DNA of 64,000 bases, taken from NCBI RefSeq assembly GCF_002198655.1, contig NZ_MWLN01000191.1, forward strand, positions 130,988 through 194,987, written 5' to 3'. Source of the stretch: Kineosporia sp. A_224. Lineage in GTDB: Bacteria > Actinomycetota > Actinomycetes > Actinomycetales > Kineosporiaceae. Within the stretch, counting starts at the first letter, position 1. Each line of letters opens with the position of its first letter. A program made the position numbers and the translations under genes. Below, in pieces: positions 1 to 9,164 of the stretch. The notes beneath the pieces are model-generated. The model saw only the letters and a program-made list of their open reading frames with translations, was not told where the DNA came from and did no database searches.

Positions 1-313
1 CCACGGCCGGAGTCGGCGGCAAGCCTCTGATCAGCAGCGATGCACCTGATCGTTCGGAGCCGTCCGAAAGTGACCGTCCGACAGACAATCGGAAGATCGA
101 TCGACCTCTCTCCTGTATGCCTCACAGCGGGGCACGGTCGGCACGCCTTGGCTCGCAGCCACGGGCGCGGCGCACCCTCGAAAGGCGCCGAGCGGCGCCG
201 CGGCTTCGGACCAGCCACGAGACCGGGGTTCAGTGTGCCCATCGATCCGAGCGGCACGTGTGGCTGGTCGATGAGCGCCTGGAGGTCCTTGCCCCCTCCT
301 GCATGCTGATCGC
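1..313. other. Leading stretch without a recognisable gene
   Basis: No open frame here looks like a known protein, and the frames on either strand have atypical arginine-rich composition. It is probably the upstream region of the MscS gene that starts at 314, or the tail of an intergenic region cut by the window edge. No convincing promoter or hairpin was identified. Confidence 0.4.
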
Positions 314-1411
314 ATGACGATTTCGGCGTTCGCGGCGAGTCACTGGTCGGCCCAAGCAGTCCCGCCTGGCGTCTGCGGCCCGAAGACGGGTGTCGTCTGT
401 ACCTGGGTGTACCACCACACCGGCGACAGCAGCTTCTGGGCCAGGCTCGCAGACTGGCTGGTGGGCCGGCCGCTCGCCGTCCTGGGTGTCGTCCTGCTGG
501 GGTGGCTGCTCAACTGGGTCGTGCACCGCACCGTCGTCCGAACGGTCAACCGGTTGCTGATCAAGGCGCCGCCCACCGGCGCGCCGACCCCGCTCACCCC
601 TCAGGCGGACGGCCCCGTCGCCGTCGCCACGACGTTCGCGGTGCCGACCCAGGACGAGGCCCGGCGTTCGACCCGCGCGAACGCAGTGGCGATCGCGGTG
701 TCGAGTTCGGTCTCCGCTCTGGTCTGGGCGGTGGTCGCGGTCGTCGTCCTGGGCGTCCTCGGCCTCGACGTCGAACCCGTCATCGCCGGCGCGGGACTCA
801 TCGGGATCGCTCTGGCGTTCGGCGCCCAGAGCCTCATCAAGGACCTGTTGAACGGCGTCCTCATCCTGCTCGAGGACCACTTCGGCATCGGCGACGAGAT
901 CCGGCTCGGCGAGGCCACCGGGGTGGTGGAGAAGATGACTCTGCGGGAGACGGTGCTGCGCGACGTGAACGGCACGGTGTGGCACGTCCGCAACGGCGAG
1001 ATCGACAAGGTCGGCAACTTCTCCCAGGTCTGGTCGGTCGCTCTCGTCGACGTCGCCGTCGTCCACGGCACCGACGTGGCCGCCGCCCGGACGTGGTTGC
1101 TGGAAGCCGCGGACACGGTCACAGCGCGCCCGGCGTTCGCCGCCGACGTCATCGGCCAGCCGGAGGTCCTCGGGGTGCAGGCGCTGGACTCCGAAGGGAT
1201 CACGTTGCGGCTGCTCGTGAGAACACTTGCCGGGCGGCAGTTCTCGCTCCAGCGGTCACTGCTGGAGGCGATCAACCTGTCGTTCGCGGAGCACGGCGTG
1301 CAGTTCGCCTCGAAGCGCGTGCAGATCAGCGGAGATGCACTGCGCTCCGTGTCCGGGGACGGCGGGCGGGCGCCGGACCTCCCCACAGGTCCAGGGACTT
1401 CTGCTGCCTGA
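314..1411 (+). CDS. MscS-family mechanosensitive ion channel
   Basis: This 365-residue membrane protein should form a small-conductance mechanosensitive channel that releases solutes on hypo-osmotic shock. Hydrophobic segments lie at about residues 51-70, 126-150 and 156-187. The last is the pore-lining TM3, rich in Gly and Ala (GAGLIGIALAFGAQSLIKD), and runs into the beta domain (residues 190-240), where GDEIRLGEATGVVEKMTLR is typical of MscS. The C-terminal alpha/beta domain continues to about residue 345. A loop of about 50 residues between TM1 and TM2 is longer than in E. coli MscS. The ATG at 314 has no clear ribosome binding site, so the N-terminus is uncertain. It stands alone on the plus strand. 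Confidence 0.88.
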   Translation: MTISAFAASHWSAQAVPPGVCGPKTGVVCTWVYHHTGDSSFWARLADWLVGRPLAVLGVVLLGWLLNWVVHRTVVRTVNRLLIKAPPTGAPTPLTPQADGPVAVATTFAVPTQDEARRSTRANAVAIAVSSSVSALVWAVVAVVVLGVLGLDVEPVIAGAGLIGIALAFGAQSLIKDLLNGVLILLEDHFGIGDEIRLGEATGVVEKMTLRETVLRDVNGTVWHVRNGEIDKVGNFSQVWSVALVDVAVVHGTDVAAARTWLLEAADTVTARPAFAADVIGQPEVLGVQALDSEGITLRLLVRTLAGRQFSLQRSLLEAINLSFAEHGVQFASKRVQISGDALRSVSGDGGRAPDLPTGPGTSAA

Positions 1412-1594
1412 AACGGGTTTCGGGTGCCAAGGGGCCGTCGACGTGGCGGACGTTCGCGCCTAAAGTCGAACAGGGGCTGGCACTTGGTCGTCACTCTCCG
1501 ACCGGAGAGGGCCGCCGATCAGACGGGGCCTGTCGGCCGTCGCGGTCGTCTCCCTCCCGGGAACGCGCAGTCGTGACCGTCGACGGAGGGTGCC

Positions 1595-1948
1595 GTGAGA
1601 CTGGCCGAGCTCCTCTGGAGCCTGCTCGTGATCTTCTTCATGATCTCGTACCTGATGCTCTTCTTCAGCGTCGTGGTCGACATGTTCCGGGACCCAGGCA
1701 GCTCCGGCGGCACGAAAGCCTTGTGGGTGCTGGCTTTCCTCGTCCTCCCGGTGATCTCCATGGTGGTCTACCTCGTCGTCAACGGGGCCGGCATGGCCCG
1801 TCGCAACGCCGCGGCCCGGTCCGGGCCGGTGGACGAGATCGACCGCGCGCAGGCGCTACTGGCCGCGGGAACGCTCACACCTGAGGAGTTCGCGTCGCTC
1901 AAGGCCAAAATCCTTGACACGGAACAGGTTCGGTCTTCGCCCGCCTGA
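1595..1948 (+). CDS. Small membrane protein with SHOCT domain
   Basis: A 117-residue protein with two transmembrane helices (about 7-28 and 41-64) in the arrangement of the phospholipase-D nuclease N-terminal family (PLDc_N), followed by a C-terminal SHOCT motif at about 83-107 (AQALLAAGTLTPEEFASLKA). SHOCT domains are short oligomerisation elements at the ends of bacterial membrane proteins. The precise role is unknown. The GTG start at 1595 is chosen because a GGAGGG ribosome binding site lies at 1585-1590. It is separated from the MscS gene by about 180 bp and from the asparaginase gene by 39 bp. Confidence 0.8.
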   Translation: MRLAELLWSLLVIFFMISYLMLFFSVVVDMFRDPGSSGGTKALWVLAFLVLPVISMVVYLVVNGAGMARRNAAARSGPVDEIDRAQALLAAGTLTPEEFASLKAKILDTEQVRSSPA

Positions 1949-1987
1949 GGGGTACCCTGCCGGCACCATTGTCGTTACAGTCGATCA

Positions 1988-3046
1988 ATGGGCGCAACGG
2001 TGCAGGACGTCGGCCACTTCGGTGCTGATGGGCCGGGACTTTTCGTGCTCTACACAGGTGGCACGATCGGGATGCTGGAAGGACCAGGCGGCGGCCTGGC
2101 CCCCCTCGACCTGCACAGCCTCATGAAGTACGTGCCCACGGCCCACGAGCTGCCCGTCGGACTCACCGTGGCCGCGTTCGACGAGGCCATCGACTCGGCG
2201 ACCATCGGCGTCGCCGACTGGCTGGCGATCGCCGACGCGCTCGTCGAGCACAGCCCGGGTCACATCGGCTCGGTCGTGCTCCACGGGACCGACACGATGG
2301 CGTACAGCGCCTCCGCGCTGAGCTTCCTGCTCGAGGGCATCACCACCCCGATCGTCCTGACCGGGGCACAACGGCCGATCACCTCGATCCGTTCGGACGG
2401 TCGCGAGAACCTCACGACCGCCCTCGAGGTGGCCGCGGCACGGTTCACGGGTGCGCCGGTGGTGCCGGAGGTCTCGATCTTCTTCAACGACGTCCTGCTG
2501 CGCGGGAACCGCGCGGCCAAGGTGCATGCGAGCAGCTACCGGGGCTTCGCGTCGCCGAACCTCGCGCCGCTCGCGACCGCCGGGGTGTCGCTGGACTACG
2601 CGACCGACCTGGTGCGCGCCCCCGGCACCGGCCCTCTGCGCCGCCCGGGCGGTATGTCCACCGACGTCGCCGTCATCCAACTGCACCCCGCCTTCGACGA
2701 GGCGTCCCTGACGGCGACGCTCTCCCGTGACGGCCTGCGCGGTGTCGTGCTGCAGGCCTACGGCGCAGGCAACGGGCCGACCCACCGGTGGTTCCTCGAC
2801 GGACTCCAGCAGGCGGTCGACCGCGGCGTCACCGTCGTCGTCACCACGCAGTGCCGGGCCGGCACGGTCCAGGCCGGCCTGTACGCGAGCGGTGCCGCGC
2901 TGCTGTCGACGGGCGCGATCTCCGCGGGCGACATGACCTTCGAGGCCGCTGTCACGAAGCTCATGGTCCTGCTCGACCGTCACGCGGACCCGGACGACGT
3001 CCGTCGCGAGATGCAGCAGGACCTCTGCGGCGAGATCACGGTCTAG
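1988..3046 (+). CDS. ansA: L-asparaginase
   Basis: A 352-residue type I/II asparaginase that hydrolyses L-asparagine to aspartate and ammonia. The first catalytic threonine is in LYTGGTIGM (Thr23), and the second Thr-Asp pair is in HGTDTMAYSASALSF (Thr101-Asp102). There is no signal peptide, so it should be cytoplasmic, like E. coli AnsA. The C-terminal domain (about 225-352) carries the VVVTTQCRAGTV segment found in the family. The start at 1988 gives a short N-terminal extension before the first beta strand. The UbiB-like kinase gene follows after 62 bp on the same strand, with no evident functional link. Confidence 0.88.
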   Translation: MGATVQDVGHFGADGPGLFVLYTGGTIGMLEGPGGGLAPLDLHSLMKYVPTAHELPVGLTVAAFDEAIDSATIGVADWLAIADALVEHSPGHIGSVVLHGTDTMAYSASALSFLLEGITTPIVLTGAQRPITSIRSDGRENLTTALEVAAARFTGAPVVPEVSIFFNDVLLRGNRAAKVHASSYRGFASPNLAPLATAGVSLDYATDLVRAPGTGPLRRPGGMSTDVAVIQLHPAFDEASLTATLSRDGLRGVVLQAYGAGNGPTHRWFLDGLQQAVDRGVTVVVTTQCRAGTVQAGLYASGAALLSTGAISAGDMTFEAAVTKLMVLLDRHADPDDVRREMQQDLCGEITV

Positions 3047-3108
3047 CGCCACCTCTGTGCGGAGCACCGAGGTCCCACGGATCCAGCGAGTCGAGACGAA
3101 GGTGCCGC

Positions 3109-4797
3109 ATGGACGAGTTGGCTCTGGCGATGTTCCGCAACCGCGACCGTCTCGCGGAGGTCGCCGCCGTGCTGGCGAGGTACGGGTGGGCCGGCCTGCT
3201 CGGTCGGCGTGGGATCTTCGACGAGGGGACTCCGGTCGCCACGGCCCTCAGCCGCGTCGCCGACCGCGACCTGGCCCTGCTGTCCCCGGGTGAGCGCCTG
3301 CGCGGCGCGCTCGTCGAGCTGGGCACGACGTGGGTGAAGTTCGGTCAGATGCTGAGCCTGCGGCCCGACGTCGTCGGTGCCGACGTGGCGCACGAGCTCG
3401 AGCTGTTGCAGGCGCAGGTTCCCGCCGACCCGCCCGGCCGGGCCCACGCGTGCGTCGAGGCCGAGCTCGGCCCGACCGACGACCTGTTCGGCTCGTTCGA
3501 GGTCGAGGCGTTCGCCTCGGGTTCGGTGGCCCAGGTGCACCATGCACGGCTCAAGGACGGGACGGCGGTCGTCGTCAAGGTCCTGCACGACGGCGCCGCC
3601 GAGCGGGTCGAGGGTGACCTCCAGCTGATGGTCGCGCTGGCCGGATACCTGGAGGCCAAGGACCCGGAGATCGCGCAGTACCGCCCGAGCATCCTGGTGG
3701 GCGAGTTCCGGCAGATGATGCGATCGGCGATCGACCTGCGGGACGAGCGGGACAACCTCCAGGCGTTCGCGGCCAACTTCGCCGCCGAGACCGACGTGGT
3801 CGTGCCGAAGGTCTACCCGGACCTCTGCTCCCGACGCGTGGTGACGATGGGCCTGGTCACCGGCGCGACGTTCTCCGACCGGGCCGCCATCGAGGAGACC
3901 GGCTGGGACCCCGACACGTTGGTCCGTCGGGCCGCGGAGATCTACCTGGACATGATCTTCCGCGACGGGGTCTACCACGCGGACCCGCACCCCGGGAACT
4001 TCCTGCTGCCCGATGCCTCGCACCTGGCCATCCTCGACTTCGGTGACGTGGGGCGCCTGAGCGCCCAGCGCCGCCACCAGCTCGAGTCGCTCGTCATCGC
4101 GGTGGTCGCCAGGGACACCGAGCAGCTGACCGACGTGTGCCTGGAGCTGACGAGCCCTCCGCCGGACACCGACGTGCGGGCGCTGGGTGCGGACCTCGGC
4201 GCCTGGATGGACCGCTACCTGCTGGCGGGCGTGGCACACCTCGACATGGCGGGCATCATCGCCAGCGGCATGGAGCTGATGCGCAAGCACCATCTCGTGC
4301 TCCCCGCCGACCTGGCTCTGCTCTTCCGGGTGCTGCTTCGCCTGCAAGGACTCGGCAGGAACGTCGGCACGGACATCCGGGTCACCGAGCTTCTCGCACC
4401 CCGCGTCGGCGCCATGGCCTCGGCACGCTTCGACCCGAAGCGCCTCGCACACCACATGGCCCGGACCGCACGCGAGTGGGAGCACTTCTTCTCGGACCTC
4501 CCGGGCGATCTCGCGTCGGTCCTCGAGCAGCTCAAGACGGGCAGGCTCGGGGTCGACCTCCGGGTCCACGACGCGGACGGCGCCGCCGACCGTCTCGTCG
4601 ACGGGCTCCTCGCCTCGGCCTCGGTGCTGGCGGCCGGGCAGCTCGTCTCCCGGCGCGTCGGGCCCATGCTCGGCGGGATCTCCGTCCCAGGGCTGCTCGC
4701 GGCGGGTGTCGGCGTCCTGACGTGGCGCCGCCTGACGACGCACCGTGCGGGTCACGAGAGCCTGGTCACCCGGGCGCGGCGGTCCACCGGCGGGTGA
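3109..4797 (+). CDS. ABC1/UbiB-family atypical protein kinase
   Basis: A 562-residue member of the ADCK/UbiB atypical kinase family, linked elsewhere to quinone or lipid metabolism, although the actinobacterial members are poorly characterised. Visible motifs are the family KxGQ signature (WVKFGQ, residues 76-80), the alanine-rich nucleotide loop region FASGSVAQVH (136-145), the ATP-binding lysine in VVVKVL (Lys157), the catalytic YHADPHPGNF and the metal-binding LDFGDVG. A hydrophobic C-terminal stretch (about 505-545) suits membrane attachment. The ATG at 3109 is chosen because GAAGG lies just upstream; the frame stays open much further 5-prime but those residues lack family similarity. It converges with the FUSC-like gene, with 14 bp between stops. 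Confidence 0.85.
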   Translation: MDELALAMFRNRDRLAEVAAVLARYGWAGLLGRRGIFDEGTPVATALSRVADRDLALLSPGERLRGALVELGTTWVKFGQMLSLRPDVVGADVAHELELLQAQVPADPPGRAHACVEAELGPTDDLFGSFEVEAFASGSVAQVHHARLKDGTAVVVKVLHDGAAERVEGDLQLMVALAGYLEAKDPEIAQYRPSILVGEFRQMMRSAIDLRDERDNLQAFAANFAAETDVVVPKVYPDLCSRRVVTMGLVTGATFSDRAAIEETGWDPDTLVRRAAEIYLDMIFRDGVYHADPHPGNFLLPDASHLAILDFGDVGRLSAQRRHQLESLVIAVVARDTEQLTDVCLELTSPPPDTDVRALGADLGAWMDRYLLAGVAHLDMAGIIASGMELMRKHHLVLPADLALLFRVLLRLQGLGRNVGTDIRVTELLAPRVGAMASARFDPKRLAHHMARTAREWEHFFSDLPGDLASVLEQLKTGRLGVDLRVHDADGAADRLVDGLLASASVLAAGQLVSRRVGPMLGGISVPGLLAAGVGVLTWRRLTTHRAGHESLVTRARRSTGG

Positions 4798-4811
4798 CAG
4801 GTTCCGTTGAG

Positions 4812-5825
4812 TCAGCCGGCCGCCGGCACCACGGGGCGGGCTCGTGAGAGCAGCCAGTGCGCGGCCGTGGACACCGCGGCGGTTGCGACCGCTCCGACGA
4901 CGGTGAACAGGATCCGTTCCCGGCCACCGCCCTCCACCGTCTGCGGAGCGAACGTCGTGACGATGATCGTCATGGTGAGGGCGGTGGTGTAGAGCCAGTA
5001 CGGTGCTGAGAGGGTGGCCGCCAGGGTCAGCAGCGCCAGGACCGCCCCCAACGGGGCGGTGGCGCGCGGCGACTGGATGGCCAGTGCGAGCACCGAGGCT
5101 GCGGCGGCTCCGGCGACCGTGCCGAGGATGCGTTGCACGGCGCGGTCCCGGGTCGCCTTCGTGGTGGGTTGGAGCACCACGAACAGGGTGAGCAGCACCC
5201 ACCACGAGTTGCCGCCGGGCAGCCACGACAGGGCCGCCCAGCCGAAGCCGCCGGCGAGCACCGCCAGGACGGCGCCGTACTCGCGGGCGACCCGGGCCGG
5301 GACGGGGTCGGGCCGCCGGCGCGGGATGTCGTGCAGCAGGAGCGTGCCGACGACGACCACCCACATGCCCGCGACGAGGACGTAGGCCGCGACCTCGACG
5401 GCGTTGCGCAGCGTGGTGGGCGAGCGCACGAGCAGGAACGTCGCGTCCGGCTGGGCGATGGTGGCGAGAGCGACCTCGACAGCGACGTACGTGCCGGCCG
5501 TCGCAAGACCGTATCGGGCGACCCAGCCCGTGGCCGCACCGACGGCCGCGAGCAGCACAGCCCCTGCCCAGGGGGTCGGTCCGAGCACCAGCCCGGCGAA
5601 CATCAGTGCCGGCGTGAGCAGGACGACGCCCGCAGCGACCCGCGCATCGACCAGGAGCGCCGTCACCGCGGGGAGGATCCCGGCGTAGACCAGTCCCGCG
5701 TTGGCATGCCACTGGCTCAGGCCGACCGCGGCCAGCGGCAGGGCGCTGATGACCAGCCCGGTGATCCAGCGACCGACCTGGCGGCGGTCGTAGCGGCTCA
5801 ACCGCTTCGGCTGGCGGAGAGCCAT
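4812..5825 (-). CDS. FUSC-family integral membrane protein
   Basis: A 337-residue polytopic membrane protein with two blocks of hydrophobic helices (about 22-150 and 200-335) separated by a short cytoplasmic stretch with a DIPRRRPDP segment. The second block contains WWVLLTLFVVLQPTTKATRDR and AVQRILGTVAGA, the conserved signature of the fusaric-acid-resistance-protein-like (FUSC/YccS) family. These proteins are thought to act as efflux permeases for aromatic acids or similar compounds. The ATG at 5825 lies inside the end of the upstream M20 gene (28-bp overlap), so the two are probably co-transcribed and translationally coupled. Confidence 0.8.
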   Translation of the reverse strand: MALRQPKRLSRYDRRQVGRWITGLVISALPLAAVGLSQWHANAGLVYAGILPAVTALLVDARVAAGVVLLTPALMFAGLVLGPTPWAGAVLLAAVGAATGWVARYGLATAGTYVAVEVALATIAQPDATFLLVRSPTTLRNAVEVAAYVLVAGMWVVVVGTLLLHDIPRRRPDPVPARVAREYGAVLAVLAGGFGWAALSWLPGGNSWWVLLTLFVVLQPTTKATRDRAVQRILGTVAGAAAASVLALAIQSPRATAPLGAVLALLTLAATLSAPYWLYTTALTMTIIVTTFAPQTVEGGGRERILFTVVGAVATAAVSTAAHWLLSRARPVVPAAG

Positions 5826-7114
5826 GCCCGCGCGGTCGCGACGAGCGCGTCCACCCCGATGCCGATGGTCGGCACCGGGACCGGGGCGTAGGCAGGTGAG
5901 TGGTTGGACGGGATCGACGCCATCACCGAGCGGATGGCGTCCAGGTCGCGGGCCTGCGCGAAGAGCGCGGGGTCGGCGCCACCGAGCAGCCAGAACACGC
6001 ACGGCACGCCGGCAGCACTCGCCAGCACCCCGACGTCCTCGCTGCCGGTGACGGGACCGGGGTCGACGACGTGCCCTTGCCCCACCACCGACTCCAGCGC
6101 CAGGCGCATGCGTGCGCTGGCCGTCTCGTCGTTGACGACCGGAGGGGCGGACTCGATCGTCTTGATGGTGGGCGGCCGCGGGGCGCCGGACGCCTGCGCC
6201 TCGGCGTCGACGATCCGCGTGATCCCGGCCAGGATCCGCTCGCGGACGGCGGGGTCGTAGCTCCTGACGTTGACGAGCAGCTCCGCGCGGTCAGGGATGA
6301 TGTTCGACTTCGTGCCGGCCCGCAGCGCCCCGACGGTGAGGACGGCGGTGTCGGCGCCGGCGACCTCGCGCGACACGAGCGTCTGCAGGCGCAGCACGGT
6401 CGCGGCGGCCATCACGACCGGGTCGACCGTGGCCTCGGGCCGTGACCCGTGCCCACCGGTGCCGTGGAGCGTCACCCGGAAGCTGTCGGTGGCGGCGAAC
6501 GCCGCACCGGGACGCAGACCGATCACGCCGGCCGGCAGCGGCGCCACGTGCTGGCCCAGGACGACGTCCGGCCGGGGCACACGGTCGTAGAGGCCGTCGG
6601 CGACCATCGCGCCGGCACCGCGGGCGAGCTCCTCGGCCGGCTGCAGCAGCGCGACGACGGTCCCCTGCCACGAGCGGTCGGCGGCAAGTCGTGCTGCCGC
6701 ACCGAGCAGGCACGTGACGTGCAGGTCGTGCCCGCACGCGTGCATCACCGGCACGTCGTGCCCGTCGGGGTCCGTGCCCCGCTCCTGGCTCGCATACGGG
6801 AGCCCGGTGTCCTCGAGCACCGGCAGGCCATCCATGTCGGCCCGTAGCAGGACGACCGGGCCCGGGCCGGTCGTCAGCACGCCCGCGGCGCCGGTCCCGC
6901 CGATGCCCTCGACGACGCCATACCCGTTGTCCTGCAACCATTTGACGGCAATCCCGGAGGTGCGGTGCTCGGCGAAGGACAACTCAGGATGTGCGTGCAG
7001 GTCCATGTACAGCTCATGGAGGCGGGCGAGCAGGGCATCCGGATCGCTGCGTTGCGCCATCGTCTCATCGTCCCCGTAACTCGGGTGATCGACAAGGGTC
7101 GGAGGGCCGCTCAT
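5798..7114 (-). CDS. M20-family metallo-amidohydrolase (hippurate hydrolase-like)
   Basis: A 438-residue dinuclear-metal amidohydrolase of the M20D group, which cleaves N-acyl amino acids or related amides. Metal-binding residues are in MHACGHD (Cys127, His129), PAEE (Glu161, Glu162) and GQHV (His189); a late SEDVGV/SNHSPAY region supplies the distal ligand. The dimerisation domain (about 205-310) includes GTGGHGSRPEATVDP. An internal ATG at residue 19 (7060) is an alternative start. The following FUSC gene overlaps by 28 bp, suggesting that an amide-cleavage product or substrate could be exported by that protein; this is inference. Confidence 0.88.
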   Translation of the reverse strand: MSGPPTLVDHPSYGDDETMAQRSDPDALLARLHELYMDLHAHPELSFAEHRTSGIAVKWLQDNGYGVVEGIGGTGAAGVLTTGPGPVVLLRADMDGLPVLEDTGLPYASQERGTDPDGHDVPVMHACGHDLHVTCLLGAAARLAADRSWQGTVVALLQPAEELARGAGAMVADGLYDRVPRPDVVLGQHVAPLPAGVIGLRPGAAFAATDSFRVTLHGTGGHGSRPEATVDPVVMAAATVLRLQTLVSREVAGADTAVLTVGALRAGTKSNIIPDRAELLVNVRSYDPAVRERILAGITRIVDAEAQASGAPRPPTIKTIESAPPVVNDETASARMRLALESVVGQGHVVDPGPVTGSEDVGVLASAAGVPCVFWLLGGADPALFAQARDLDAIRSVMASIPSNHSPAYAPVPVPTIGIGVDALVATARAWLSASRSG

Positions 7115-7158
7115 GCAGATACCCTGATCACTGCGTTCCCGGCGGAAGGCGACATCGC

Positions 7159-8280
7159 ATGGACAGCACTGTCTGGGACGTCGGGATCGTCGTGCTCGTG
7201 GTCGCGCTGAGGCTGTTCGTGCCGCTGCTCATCCCCGTGTTCCCGCTACCGGCCATCGTCGCGTGCCTGGTCATCGACGGGGTCGACCAGACGGTCTTCC
7301 AGACCCAGCTCTCCGCGCCCTTCTGGGCCCAGGTCGAGAACGAGTACCAGGGCTACGACAAGGCGCTCGACGTCTACTACCTGTCGGTGGCGTACGCGGC
7401 GACCCTGCGGAACTGGACCAACCCGGCTGCCGTCGTCTCCGCGCAGTTCCTCTGGCTCTACCGGCTCGCCGGCGTCACCCTCTTCGAGATCGTCCACGAC
7501 GCCGGTGAACCGGCCTCCTGGCGGTGGCTGCTCCTGGTGTTCCCCAACACCTTCGAGTACTTCTTCATCGCCTACGAGGCGATCGCGCTCAGGTGGGACC
7601 CGGCGCGCCTCCCCGGTCGGCTGGTCGTCGCGTTGGTCGCGGTGATCTGGGTGTTCGTGAAGCTGCCGCAGGAGTGGTGGATCCACGTGGCCCAGCTCGA
7701 CTTCACCGACGAGGCCGCCGCCCACACCTGGGTGCTGCCGAGCCTGGCAGCGGCCGTCGCCGCCCTGTGCCTCACGGCCTGGTGGGCCGCCAGGTACCGG
7801 CTGCCACCGGCGGACCACGCTGTGACGCTCGTGGCGCCGCCGCTGCCGCACGAGCTCGGCACCGCGGCCGAGCGCAGCGCGTTCCGCGCCGTGAACTGGC
7901 GCATGCTCGATGCGAACCTCGCCTTGAAAGTGGTCCTCGTCGGGTTGGTGTGCGTGGACTTCGCGCAGATCCTGCCGGGCTCGACCATGACCCCGCTGCA
8001 CACCCTGGTGGCCGTCGCTGTCCTGCTCGTCGTGAACTCCGCGGTCGGCCTGGCGCTCGCCCAGCGTCGGCGCAGCATCGAGGGCACGGTGCGTGCCTTC
8101 CTGGCCGTCTGCGGGCTGAACGTCGTCACGGTCGCCGCGGGCAGCTTGCTGAGCGCACGCTTCCATCTCGACCACGCGCTGTTCTTCGTGCTGCTGATCT
8201 CTCTGATCGTCGTGCTCTACGACCGCTACCGGCCGGTCCGTGACCTCCGGATGGGCAGGACCACGAAGCCGGCGGGCTGA
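7159..8280 (+). CDS. Hypothetical polytopic membrane protein
   Basis: A 373-residue protein that I do not recognise. It has about nine to ten hydrophobic segments (for example residues 7-38, 85-105, 155-175, 195-220, 255-280, 300-330 and 335-355). Between the first two is a soluble stretch with WAQVENEYQGYDKALDVYYL, and the middle carries WIHVAQLDFTDEAA. The ATG at 7159 has a GGAAGG ribosome binding site at 7144-7149. It is divergent from the M20 gene, with 44 bp between the starts, so the two promoters must overlap. No catalytic motif is visible; it could be a sensor or transporter. Confidence 0.65.
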   Translation: MDSTVWDVGIVVLVVALRLFVPLLIPVFPLPAIVACLVIDGVDQTVFQTQLSAPFWAQVENEYQGYDKALDVYYLSVAYAATLRNWTNPAAVVSAQFLWLYRLAGVTLFEIVHDAGEPASWRWLLLVFPNTFEYFFIAYEAIALRWDPARLPGRLVVALVAVIWVFVKLPQEWWIHVAQLDFTDEAAAHTWVLPSLAAAVAALCLTAWWAARYRLPPADHAVTLVAPPLPHELGTAAERSAFRAVNWRMLDANLALKVVLVGLVCVDFAQILPGSTMTPLHTLVAVAVLLVVNSAVGLALAQRRRSIEGTVRAFLAVCGLNVVTVAAGSLLSARFHLDHALFFVLLISLIVVLYDRYRPVRDLRMGRTTKPAG

Positions 8281-8288
8281 GCGCGGGC

Positions 8289-8308
8289 CCGGCGCCGCAC
8301 GGTGCCGG
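8289..8308. terminator. Hairpin between convergent genes
   Basis: An 8-bp stem with one mismatch and a 4-nt loop (arms CCGGCGCC and GGTGCCGG) lies nine bases after the stop of the membrane-protein gene and just before the stop of the convergent HdeD-like gene. There is no T tract, as is common in high-GC actinobacteria, so a bidirectional terminator role is plausible but unproven. Confidence 0.4.
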
Positions 8309-8312
8309 AACG

Positions 8313-8909
8313 CTACGCGGCGAAGGGGGCCGGCGCGTCGTGCCGGTACGACCTCAGGCGCACAGCGACGAGGATCCCGACGATGCCGTAGGCGAGCAGC
8401 CACACGCCGAGGATCACGGCCAGCCCCACGAGCGTCAGCTCCGGGTAGGCCAGGACGACGACGCCCGCGAGGACGCTGAGCACCCCGGAGCCGACCTGCC
8501 AGGCCCGCCCCGGCGGCGACGGGGCGACGAGGCCCATGACGACCTCCACCACGCCGTTGACGAACCAGAAGATCCCCAGCAGCAGCACCAGGACCGTCAA
8601 CGTCACCAGTAGATGCCGGACGGCGTACACCCCAGCGACCAGCGACAGGATGCCGAGCACTGCCAGCAGCGCCCGTACCCCTCCGTCGACCGCGTCGTCC
8701 GAGAACGCGGCGATCAGACGGAACAGCCCGGTCGCGATCAGCTGGATCCCGAACAGGACCGCCGCAACGACGAGAGTGATCCCGGGCCACGTCAGGGCCA
8801 GGACGCCGGCACCGACGTTCACCAGCCCGACGGCCAGGACCAGCCCCCAGTGCCGACCCAACCCGGCGAGGGCATTCACGGGAGCGGCTGTCTGTGTTCG
8901 TTCGGTCAT
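8313..8909 (-). CDS. HdeD family (DUF308) membrane protein
   Basis: A 198-residue protein with six transmembrane helices arranged as three hairpins, each following the DUF308 pattern (LVLAVGLVNVGAGVLALTWP, LLAVLGILSLVAGVYAV, GSGVLSVLAGVVVLAYPE). E. coli HdeD of this family is associated with acid resistance at high cell density; the actinobacterial role is unknown. The ATG at 8909 is preferred over a GTG nine bases upstream because AGGTGG sits at a normal distance from the ATG. The 255 bp between its start and the dioxygenase stop at 9165 hold no recognisable gene. Confidence 0.85.
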   Translation of the reverse strand: MTERTQTAAPVNALAGLGRHWGLVLAVGLVNVGAGVLALTWPGITLVVAAVLFGIQLIATGLFRLIAAFSDDAVDGGVRALLAVLGILSLVAGVYAVRHLLVTLTVLVLLLGIFWFVNGVVEVVMGLVAPSPPGRAWQVGSGVLSVLAGVVVLAYPELTLVGLAVILGVWLLAYGIVGILVAVRLRSYRHDAPAPFAA

Positions 8910-9164
8910 GGCAACCACCTATGTCAGGGCACCCGACGCAGACGTGATCGGCACTGACGACGCGGGGCGAGCATCAATCGACCAGGAGTGATCACTCTAC
9001 GCATCTCGGGCAGGCCGGTCACGGCGAGCACCGAGACGTTGCGGCGGTTCTCGCAGAACACGCCCGGAACGGTCAGCCGGAACCAAGTCGTCGGACGATG
9101 GAACTGCGCCTGGTTGTCCAGGACGCCGCGCGCAACGGTCCGACAAGACGGCGCAAGGGCGGGC
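8910..9164. other. Intergenic stretch, no gene seen
   Basis: The region holds the HdeD promoter side and the 3-prime end of the ring-cleavage operon. Open frames on both strands give arginine- and serine-rich translations with no similarity to a known family. I saw no convincing hairpin or mobile-element end. Confidence 0.35.

Noticed and set aside
3043-5712. Long open frame on the minus strand across the UbiB and FUSC genes
   Set aside because: High-GC DNA keeps antisense frames open. The translation is arginine-, glycine- and histidine-rich without family similarity, and the plus-strand kinase motifs are clear.
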